Below are positions 34,594-44,408 of a stretch of 64,000 nucleotides of DNA, one piece after another. Under the pieces are notes generated by a model that did no database searches, was not told the origin of the DNA, and was given only the letters and a program-made list of their open reading frames with translations. The position numbers and the translations under genes are program-made. Positions within the stretch are counted from its first letter, which is position 1; each line of letters starts with the position of its first letter. Source of the stretch: Rhizophagus irregularis (Eukaryota; Glomeromycota; Glomeromycetes; Glomerales; Glomeraceae); the NCBI RefSeq assembly GCF_026210795.1, contig NC_089450.1:992001-1056000 (forward strand), read 5' to 3'.

Positions 34594-37500
34594 ATGATGG
34601 ACAACAAAAAACACAATTTTTCTCCTCACCCTTCTCCCCTTATTAAATTTGGTCAAATAAATGTTAATGGTTTATGTTCTCCAGTTCGACAACAACATTT
34701 GCTTAATTTTTTTTTTCACTCTTCTTTTGGTGCTTTATCTATTAATGATACGCGTCTTTCCCCTTCAAATGCTAAATTTATTTTTAAAAATGAACATTCC
34801 CAACATCACTTTAAGTCCTATTGGGCTTGCTCATCTTCTTCTCGCCCTCATGATGGTGTTGGTATTTTGCTACGTAATCCTCTTCATAAGCATGTTCAAA
34901 CAATTGATCCTTGGAATGGTCGCCTTCTTAAATTAGATTTGTTTTTTCATCAAACTAAAATTTCGATTATTTCTATATATTATCCCCCTTCTGGTTCTAT
35001 TCATCAATCCATTTGTAATGATCTTATTGCTAAACTCCTTTCTTGGCTTGATTATGCCAGAAATAATAATTATTTTGTAATAATTCTGGGTGACTTTAAT
35101 ATTGATGAAGTCGCTCATTCCCATTATTCATCCAATCATTTTAAGCTTCTTCGCTTGCTTTCTTCTTGGTTTTTTACTGATCATCAAGCTCACTCTTCTA
35201 CACATGGTCCTGATCCCACCTTTTTTCATGATAATGGATCTTCTAGACTGGATTATATCTGGTCTTCACCTGGTTTTCCTGCCCCTGGTCTTTTTTCACA
35301 AGTGGTTACTTGTTCGAATCTCCTTGATCGTCCTTTTACAGATCACAAAGTTCTTACAACTGTTTTTGACTTCAGCTCATGTCTGGCTATTTTAGCCAAA
35401 TCTCGTCTTAAACAAAAAAAGGAAATGCGTACTATTTTTTCTTACGCTTCCACTTCAGTTGAACAATGGAATAATTTCACCACTGAAGTAGATGATTCTC
35501 TTGGAGTTTATTTAGATAGACAATATCAATCTAATTTTGATTTCTCCTCTCTTTCTCTTGATCGTATGTGGCATGCATTGAAAGCTGCCATAATCAGTGC
35601 TGCAATTGCAACATTACCCTTTCAAAAAGTTTCCAATACACACCGACATTCGTACTCTCCTGAATTAACTAAACTTATTGCTATTAACAAGTTTTTAGAT
35701 CGATTTTTATATCGCCTTACTACTCGTCGTTCTAATCGGCCTACTCAGATTGCGCAAATGACTGCTGCTTTGCCTTCCCATCTTGAAAATTTAGCATCCT
35801 TACTTCCTGATTACTCAGTTTCTACCTATTCTACAACCCCTGCATCTGTATTTAAATCATTTTTACGATCACAGAAGAATTTAGTTTCTGCCTTTCTATC
35901 TACTAAATTCGCCCAACATCTCGCGGACTCTGTAGAATACTATACCGCATTACGTGACGAACACTTTTCGAACTTGCTCGGTACCTTTATAGACTCTGCT
36001 CTATCAGTTGAAAAACGTTCGATTATTCTTGATCGCGTCCTGGTTGTCCTGGACTCAACTCCTACTTTATTAACGGATCCTTCGGACATTAAACAAGCTG
36101 CTATTTCTCATTTTCAGTCAATTGTTTCTCCTCCGTTGGTCTGCTACTCTTCCATCACTTTATTTCCCGCCCGATGGCAACAAGCTTACACTCCTCTTGC
36201 TAATGTGTCTGCTTCATTATATGATCCTGTTTTGGTACCTATTTCCCTACAAGAATGGTCTGCTGTGATTTCTTCCATGCCTAATAACAAAGCTTTCGGC
36301 CCTTCAAAAATTTCTTATGAGATGATTAAACATCTGTCCGGTGAAGCCTTGGATTTCTTTTACTTGCTAATACCTGCCTTTCCCGCGGTGATATTCCTGC
36401 TGACTGGCGTGAAGCTGTGGTTTATCATATTCCTAAACCTCACAACTTTGATGCCCAACTCAAGAACACTCGACCTATTACTCTTCTGGAAACGGTTCGC
36501 AAATGTGTAGTTAAGGTCGTCACTAATCGTCTTTCCAACATCCTTGCTGAAAATAAAGTTCTTCAAGGAGGTAACTTTGCGGGCCTACCTGGTGGTTCTA
36601 CTGATGTCCCTATCAAAATGCTTGATGCGATTATTCATCAACAAAAACATGACTCTACTGATGATCAGAAACTATGGATCGTTTCTCAAGATATCTCTAA
36701 AGCTTTTGATTCTATGGATTTAAATATGCTTAAATTAGCTTTAGATAGATTACATATCCCTGCACTTTTAGTGCGATTTATTTTGAATCTTTTTACATGA
36801 CGAAATAATAAGATAATTACTTGTCATGGCGATACAGCTGCTTATAGAGTACGTGTGGGTATCGATCAAGGAGAAATCATTTCTCCTCTTCTTTGGGTTA
36901 TTTATTTGGATCCCTTACTTACTGTTTTGAATCAAGAAGCACAAGATCCTTTTATTTTAAAATCTTCAACTCTTTTAAATTATTCTCCACTTGAATTTGA
37001 ACAACATTCCTTACCAATTTCACATTTAACGTTTATAGATGACTCTACACTTATTGCTTCTTCAAAATCTGGAATAGAAGATCGTCTTTCCATCACTGCT
37101 GAATTTTATACTTTAAATAATGTTCAAGCCAATTCAGCAAAATATGTTCTTCTTTCATCCTCTTCGCCTTCTTCGAAGATTACTTTTGAACTTTCACCTT
37201 CTTTCTTAGTTTCCAATACCTTTCTTTCCCTTTCTTCTTTACCCCTCAATACTTCCTTTCGCTTTTTAGGCGTTTGGTTTTCTTTGTCTGCCTCTTCTGA
37301 TTTTGTTCTCAAACAAGCGCGCTCCATGGTTAAAGATATGGCTGCTCTCCTGGGACCGAAGAAATTATTAGCACAACATGTGGCCTATCTCTATAATGCT
37401 GTCCTTCTTCCGCGATTGGAATTCCGTCTTCAAACTACCCTTTTCTCTGAAAGTACTATTCAATCGATAGTCAAGCCTATATTTTCAGTACTTCGAAGAA

Positions 37501-39980
37501 AAGCTGGACTCGCAGCAACTACTCCGTTGGCTTTGTTATTTCTTAAACTTCCCTTTTCGATTCGAAATGCTTTTTATCGATTCCTTTCTTACCATATCGC
37601 ATCTTGGCAAAAAATTTTCACTCATCCTGATTTCAAAGATTTTGCCCTTTATGCTATCTCCTATCTTCAAGGATATTTGGGTGCTGAAAGTTGCCCGACT
37701 ACTATTAACTTAGAACCATGGTCACATATCGTTTCTTTGCGAACGCACACTTTGTTTAATTCGCTATTGTTTTCTTCGCGTTTAAACATCACGTAGTCTC
37801 TTTCCTTCCGGCCTCCGAAGTGTGATCTACAACCTGCTCTGCCTCTCCGATCTATTCTACCACATTCCATTTTTCAATTGAGTTGGAAATTTTGGAAAAA
37901 TTTGAATATATTTGTGCTTGCCCAATTGGTTTCTCCTTGTGGACGTTATCTTATGAATTGGCCTGACCTTCGTTACCTTGGCATCGTTGGTCGTAAAGGA
38001 CGGATTCCTAATTGGTTTACATTTATAAAAAATAATTTTCTTTCTTCTTCCTTTTCTTCTTTACTTTTATCTTCATATTTTATTAATTCTTCTTTTACTT
38101 TAGCTTCAATTTGTTTATTAGATCATACTGTTAAAGATTATCAATTTTATCCTCAATGGGCTATTAATCTTGATTCCGCTACTCAAACTTTATCTGTTGG
38201 TCGTGTGTGTATCACTTATAAGAAACAAAACTCGGCTATTATGTCTCATTGGCTTCCTGTCTCTACCTCGGCTGATGAACGCTCTTATAATCCTTGTCCT
38301 GGTTGTGCTTTTAACGTTCCTGCCTTATCCAAGAAATCTGCTATCAAACAACGCTGTAATAGCAAAAAGTGTTTTTTCAATGTTACCCTATCAGAAACTG
38401 TGGGCTACCCTACCAGAAATGCCAAAGTATTTGCGGCTTACCTTCCCATAACCTTATCTACTTCATGGAATTATGCTTCTTCTTTGGCTATTGTTCACTT
38501 GACGAACTCGTCCTTACCCGCTTTTTCCACCCTTTCTCCGCCTCTCAAGAACAGGATTGAAAATGATGTTTTGCCATCTTCTGTGCAATCTTTGTATACT
38601 GATGGTTCTTTCCATCCTGCCAAAGAATCTTTACCTTCTTCTATGACTTCTGCTTGGATCGCTCTCGATGACGATGGATTTATTCTCAAATCTTCCTCCA
38701 TGCATCTTCCCTCTTGTTTTCCTTCAGCTTTACGTTCTGAGATCTCGGCTGTTATATTAGGACTAAGTGCCCTCTCTCATGATTCTTCAATCACAATTTA
38801 TACTGATTGTAGTCAATTAATTTCACTATGAACACGTTTTGTTAATGCTCCTTTTTCACCAAAATTGCTTCGAGAACCTAATTATCTTCTTTGGCTTTCT
38901 ATTCGACAACTTATCATGGATCGTAATCTTAAAGTCGATTTGATTAAAGTCCCTGCTCATGGCGATGATATGTACAATATACAAGCGGATTCTCTGGCAA
39001 AAGATGCTCATTCGTCTTTACAACCACCCACTGTTCCACCTTCAGCATTTTGTAATACTCCATGCTTGTTAACTTTTAATTCTTTGCCTATTGACGTGAA
39101 TATTCGTCATTTTCTCCGCTCCATAGCTGATGCTCGTGCTCTTTTATCTTTTTATTCACTGGCACGTTTTACTGCTCTTGGTCCTCCTTCACACTTTGAT
39201 TGGGCTGGTATCTATTTTTGCCTTTCACAAATCAAAGGTTTTGCTTCACATAAGAATGGTCGTCCTGAATTTTGGACTTTCCGTATCAAACTTCTCCTGG
39301 ATATGTTGCCTACCTTAACTACTCTTCAACAACGCAAACCTTATTTATATTCTCCTGATTGGCTTTGCCCGCAATGCAACTCTACCCCTGAGGATTTAAA
39401 CCATCTCTGGACTTGCCCTTATATTCTTCCTGATCTGAATCCATGTTTAACACATCGTTCTGAAGTCATTAAATTTAGAGATTTTTGTTTATCTTCCTTT
39501 TTATCTTTGAAGTCTTTGGATATTTCTTTCCAAACTGAATTTTCTGCTTTAGATTGCTGGAACTATGAAACTCCTTCTCCGTTCTGTCTCTGGCTTACTC
39601 GAGGATTGTTGCCTGCGCATTTAACTACATATTTGAATCAACACTTTCCTCTCTCTGTTATATACAAGACTATTTCTCCTCTTCTTAATGACTTCCAAGT
39701 CGAATTGTATGGTGAAATTTGGCTATGTCAGAATGTTCTTTTCCATGCTTGGGAAGAGTCGCAGGGTATCTCGGCTGCTTCCAAATTACGTGGCCCATCT
39801 ACAAAATCTTTTTCTCTTGTCACTTCTTCACAAATCAACAACTCTTCTTTGGCGACAGTTTCTCAGGATTCCTGGATTTCTTGGATATCCTCTTCTATAA
39901 TTCGGGGTGGATCATGGATCTCGCACTTGGATTTTCTGCGCCGCTTAACAGTTCAACCTCTTAGGATCTCTTTCTGGTAA
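34594..39980 (+). pseudogene. LINE2 ORF2: endonuclease, RT, RNase H, CCHC finger
   Basis: Starts ATG 34594. Endonuclease at about 34650-35370 (FGQINVNGLCSP, IILGDFNIDE, SRLDYIWSSPG, TDHKVL); RT at about 36200-37300 (QDISKAFDSMDLNMLKLAL, FIDDSTLIASS); RNase H at about 38590-39010 (LYTDGSFHP, LRSEISAV, YTDCSQL, AHGDDMYNIQADSLAKDA); C-terminal CPQCNS...HLWTCPY near 39370. There is one frame change near 36360 and in-frame stops at 36798 (TGA, an Arg in LINE3), 37794 (TAG) and 38829 (TGA, a Trp in LINE3). In live form it would nick the target and copy its RNA onto the broken end. Confidence 0.9.
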
Positions 39981-40246
39981 CGGGCTGGATTTTTGGATGT
40001 TGGATAGTTGACTCACACTGGCCTTCGGGTAAAGTTGGGGTATGCGATTCTGTAATAGTTTAGTTTTTCTTTGCTTTAATTTATTTTAGTTTAGATTCTT
40101 TACTTGTATGAGTCGTGAAGCTACTCTTTTTATTTTTTATTAGTTTATTTTCTTATTTTTGTAATACTGTTCGATCATATTTTTGATGTTAAAATATAAA
40201 TAAAAGATAAAGTCAATAGACTGTTTGCACAGGAAAAGGATAAAAC

Positions 40247-40340
40247 TTATAATGGTTGCCCAGTGAAGATGATAGGATACAGACCCGAGATTAGTCTCAT
40301 AAGAGGCAATGGGTGGTCTGGCCGTAAACACTAGCAAAGA
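40247..40340 (+). mobile_element. SINE-like insertion, about 94 bp
   Basis: Lies between AGGAAAAGGATAAAAC (40231-40246) and AAAAGGATAAAAC (40341-40353), so it is the third insertion at this target. It begins TTATAATGGTTGCCCAGTGA; the GTTGCCCAGTGAAG part is A-box-like, and the end is AGCAAAGA. Relation to the piece at 28409-28526 is suggested by ATGGTT and AGTGARGATGAT but is weak. Confidence 0.45.
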
Positions 40341-40644
40341 AAAAGGATAAAACTACCACCATTCGATTCGTCTTAGTGAGACGATTCTAACAAGCTATAA
40401 TATATCTTTGTATGATTATTAGATGCCAAGTTATTTAATATATTCTTTATATAACTGTAATTATAAACATTTCTTTTTAATATAAGATTTTTGAGGATAG
40501 GTATGATAGTGACTATAGATAGATTGTGACTATATAGGATAGATTTTAATAATAAAGTGTTTTGAACATTCAACTGGTATGACTATATAGTAGAATGTGA
40601 ATATAACAGGAGTGACTATAGAGGGAGTTGACTGTATATCCAAT

Positions 40645-40721
40645 CAGAAAACTTATGATCGTCGTGTCGCACTGATAAACATATCTACATATTACGATAG
40701 ATTTTTTCACTTTTTTCTCAC
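40645..40721 (+). repeat. left 77-bp terminal inverted repeat
   Basis: Begins CAGAAAACTTATGATCGTC and ends TTTTTTCACTTTTTTCTCAC. It pairs with 54177-54253 with four mismatches, and starts only 10 bases after the end of M2. Confidence 0.85.
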
Positions 40722-41102
40722 ACTCTCCCAAAATATTTTTTGATTTACTATTTATGATTATTAATAAAATTTAATAAAATTTAGATAATAAAAATTCATT
40801 AAAATTTGTTAAAATTAGACAAAATCCATTAAATTTCGTTAAATTTGTTAAAAATTCATTAAAATTCATTAAAATTCAATAAAATTTCCTTAAAATTCAT
40901 TAAATTTTAGAAATTAGATTCTATACATTGTGTAAAATATATGTATAATTATTATTATTAATAAATTCAATTCTATACATGATACATCGTGTAAATAATT
41001 ATTATTAAAATGTTAAGAAATATTAAAAATTGTATAAATATTATTTTAAAATTGCATAAAACATTAATACAAACGATACCTCACTTCAATTTGATTGATT
41101 TT
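40722..41102. other. sub-terminal AT-rich repeats
   Basis: Many loose copies of AAATTCATTAAAATT in tandem, most regular at 40760-40910. No ORF. It may be the sub-terminal repeat zone of the 13.6-kb unit. Confidence 0.5.
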
Positions 41103-42689
41103 TTAATATGTTCTTGCTCGGCAGATTATGCTCCTTTTTGCCGGCTTGCTTTGTTTTTCAACTAGGAATAGCTTGAGGGTCCAAATTTTTACATGAATCA
41201 TAGGACCACTTTTAATCTTAATTGTTGGATCTAAATCACAGTTCATGTCATATAGAAAGGAGACAAGCCTAAGTACGGATTTCATCTTTGCCACTTTATA
41301 ATGTTCTGCAAGTCTATTTAATGCAGTACATAATTGTACGTCACCGTTTTAGTAGTCTTCTTTGATTTCTTCTAAGAAATCAATAAATGTGGAAGTATTA
41401 TCGACTTTTTCAATTGAATCTCTAGTGTAAAAGTGCTTAAAATTTAGGATTTTCACAATACAATGGCAAATTATCAAGAAAAAAATTTACAAACCTAAAT
41501 TCAACAGACGCGTTAGATGCATTGCTACCTGATTTTTTTATTGTTATTTGTAGACTTTCTTGATCTTGTGGAGTAAATTCTGCGTGTAATGATGCGTAAA
41601 AAGAATTATCTTTTGCGGTATAATCTAGTAAAGAAATACATAACAAGATAAGAATAGAAAATACTGCGAAAAATATATATAATTTTTTAAAGGAGAAAAA
41701 TTATACGTTACCCAGTGCAATATAAGCATAAAGTATACGATCATTGGAAGTTAAAGACGGCAGAAAATTGAATGTTGATATATGAAATTTAACTAAAACT
41801 GCGCCCTGATGTTTGCAAGGAGTACCAGACGCGCTAATTGGACATGTACAAGTACCGATTTCACTATTCACAGTGTAGAAAAGATTAGCATTATTTACAC
41901 TTTTTACATAGAATTCATGTTCCACATTACTTTTTTGAATAGTATCTATATTCACGGTGTCCCAGCCAGGACATAAAAAATGTTTTGCTATTCGCAAATG
42001 TCCCGTGTGTCTATGTACCAAACTAAGCAATTGAAGTGCATAGAATCTCTCCATAGTCGTTATAACAAACTGGAAAACCTGCACACAGTTGTACGCTTGT
42101 GATCTTGCAAACACTATATCTTTAAGTATGCCGAAGCTTCTCTCAATATAGTTGTTTGTGTTGTTTTTGCGCATATGTAGTTCAGAACGGAAAGAGAAAG
42201 TCCAAAAATAACGATGTTCCCATAAGAGCTCGAAATGTTTGCGTAGTTGAGAATAATGATGATAAAATTGTTGTTTGAATTCATCGTAATGAGTATACAT
42301 GTCTAAGCCAGTTTGTGCATAAAGTATTTTTTCATCTTTGCCATAATGGTCACCTGGTCTTCTTTATTAATGTGATGTTTCAAATTATAGAGCCATCTCC
42401 AAAATGCCTGTAAAACGTGGAATGAGCACAAAAGACGGATCTCTTATATATTTCAGTTGAATAAATTGATAATTTAGTTAAATTAAATATATACAAATTA
42501 ATTTAAAAAAAATTTCAATTTGAATTCTTTATTTTCTGGCCAATATAATTCTAGTACATTACGTTCAGCACTTGAATCGTCAGTTAGAATAACCTTTAGA
42601 CCAAGTAGCGGTCCACGTCCAAAGAAGGCATGTTGTGGACACAGGTCGAAGGGGCGCCATTGTCTAAAATTCAAAAAATGCAAATTCCC

Positions 42690-43680
42690 CATTTTCCTGG
42701 AAAATGGTGGGAAATTGTGGAAAATGCTGCATTACGCTGAGCAATTTTTTGGAATAGCATTATTACAACATTATCCGATTTAGCAAATCTTATGAAATTT
42801 TGGGAAAATGCTACATTATATCTCAAATGTAACATTTTTGTAACATTTCGTAACATTGTTATAACATTGTCATTAAAATCAAATTTTGCTTTTTTTTTGT
42901 TAAATGTTCCAATTTTCTTGCAAATGGTGCATTTTTATGAAAATTTCACATTTTACCTCAAATGTAATAACATTTAATAAAATTGTTATAACATTGTCAA
43001 TTAAAATCAAATTTTGCTTTTTTTTTGTCAAATGTTCCAATTTTCTTGCAAATGGTGCATTTTTATGAAAATGCCACATTTTATCTTCAATGTGATATCA
43101 TTGTAACAACATTTCATAAAATTGTTATAACATTGTCAATTAAATTCAAATTTTGACAAATATTCCGATTTTCTTGCAAATGGTGTATTTTTTTATGAAA
43201 ATTCTATATTTTCTGTCAAATGTTGCATATTTTCAGCAAATTTTACGTTTTTTTGGTCAAAATGTTTCATTTTCGTCAGAATGTTAAGATTTTACATTTT
43301 TTTTTTTGGAAAATGCTCAATAATATAGCATTACACTGGAAAATGTAGCATTTCACCAAATTACACTAAAAAGTATCACAATTATCACATTTTTTGGAAA
43401 ATTCCACATTACATTAAATTATACTAAAAAATGTAGCACTATACTAGATTATGTGGCATTGCACTAAAAAATACCACAATTACACTAGACAATGTAGCAT
43501 TACACTAAAAAGTACCACAATTATCATTTTTTTTTTAAAAAATTTCGCGTTATACTGGAAAATGTAACATTATGCTAGAAAATGTGGAATTGCACTAAAA
43601 AACACAAAAAAAAATACTACAATTACATTGGATAACGTAGCATTACACTTAATTACATTAAAAATTGATGATAATTTTTA
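42690..43680 (+). repeat. left repeat arm of the 5.08-kb element
   Basis: About 1 kb of diverged copies of short words: GGAAAATG, CAAATGTAACATT, TTGTTATAACATTGTCAATT, TTCTTGCAAATGGTGCATTT and later CTAGAAAATGTAGCATTACA. Periods vary, so it is a scrambled satellite and not a clean tandem repeat. Several words resemble the complement of words in the right arm (TTGTGG...TGGTG against CACCACAATTT). Confidence 0.7.
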
Positions 43681-43794
43681 TTTATTTAATTACGTACATT
43701 ATTAAATTTATAATATTTATATTTTAAACGCATTATTTAACATTAAACACATTGTTAATATAACACGATGTGTTGTGATGTAATTTAATACTAA

Positions 43795-44138
43795 ACCTTA
43801 CTACTGAAGACTCCCTCTTTTTGTCACTATAAACAGGCGGAGGGAGCAGCAATGGCTCTCTCCCTATAGGTACTTTATGACCTCTACCTGTTTACAGAGG
43901 AGAGGCTTTTCGTAAAGTATTAGTTAATAGATATATATATATGTATATATAAGCATATATATACATCTATTTAAAATTATTAAAATAAAAAAAAAAATTC
44001 CGGGGCGGGGGAAAGCCCCTATTTATATAAAATTATATATCACATGCGTCACGTGATATTACTTAATAATTACCGCAGCTTCAGCTGCGGTATAACGAAA
44101 AAAAAAATTAAGCTTTTTTTAGCAAAAGCTTAATTTTT
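43795..44138 (+). other. cluster of a fold-back and three hairpins
   Basis: A fold-back at about 43826-43900 pairs TAAACAGG with CCTGTTTA and GGAGGGAG with CTCTCCC. Three hairpins follow: GGGGC...GCCCC near 44002-44019; TACCGCAGC-TTCA-GCTGCGGTA at 44071-44092 (9-bp perfect stem, 4-base loop); and AAAAAAATTAAGCTTTT against its complement at 44101-44138 (17-bp stem). No ORF. They lie just before the pyrimidine tract. Confidence 0.75.
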
Positions 44139-44395
44139 TTTTCTCACGTCCTCTTTCTTTCTTCCCTTTCCCCTTTCCCTTTCGTTCCCTTTCCCTTTCC
44201 CTTTCGTTTTCCCCCTCCCTTTCGTTCCATTTCCCCTTTCCCTTTCTCCTCCTCCCTTTTCGTTTCATTTCCCCCTTTTCTCCCCTTCATTTTCCCTTTC
44301 CCTTTCGTTCTCTTCCTCCCTTTTCGTTTCATTTCCCTTCCCTTCGCCCTTTTTCTCTCTCTTTCTCTCCCCTTCCTCTTTCCCTTCCCAGAAAA
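44138..44395 (+). repeat. pyrimidine tract (CCCTTT / CTTTCGTTC words)
   Basis: About 260 bp of C/T with scattered CG in the words CCCTTTCC and CTTTCGTTCC. Positions 44286-44311 are a perfect 26-base inverted match to 46018-46043 in the purine tract beyond the array. Confidence 0.85.
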
Positions 44396-44408
44396 TTCCA
44401 ACGAAATG

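Larger units (their letters stand above)
32391..40230 (+). mobile_element. LINE2: 7.8-kb Tad1/I-like LINE
   Basis: A full-length non-LTR retrotransposon flanked by AGGAAAAGGATAAAAC (32375-32390 and 40231-40246), with 5' leader, ORF1, ORF2 and a 250-bp 3' UTR ending AAAGATAAAGTCAATAGACT before TGTTTGCAC. The order APE endonuclease, RT, RNase H and a terminal CCHC finger fits the I/Tad1 group. Both ORFs carry stops and shifts, so it is no longer autonomous. It sits head-to-tail behind LINE1 with only one copy of the target word between them. Confidence 0.9.
15118..40634. mobile_element. M2: copy of M1, expanded to 25.5 kb by nested insertions
   Basis: The left end at 15118-15171 and the right end at 40341-40634 match the two ends of M1, and both have TA outside (15116-15117, 40635-40636). 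The middle M1-like piece is at 28527-29167. Everything between is later insertions at two short target sites: after TCCATATTTGGTGATTAT (three retroposons, 15172-28526) and around AGGAAAAGGATAAAAC (three more, 29168-40340). Removing them leaves about 1 kb, the size of M1. Confidence 0.85.

Noticed and set aside
36360-37330. Short Arg/Lys/Glu-rich minus-strand ORFs inside LINE2
   Set aside because: Mirror frames of the pyrimidine-rich LINE coding strand.
44144-44401. Lys/Arg/Glu/Gly-rich ORF on the minus strand
   Set aside because: It is the translation of the CCCTTT/CTTTCGTTC pyrimidine tract; no start context or domain.
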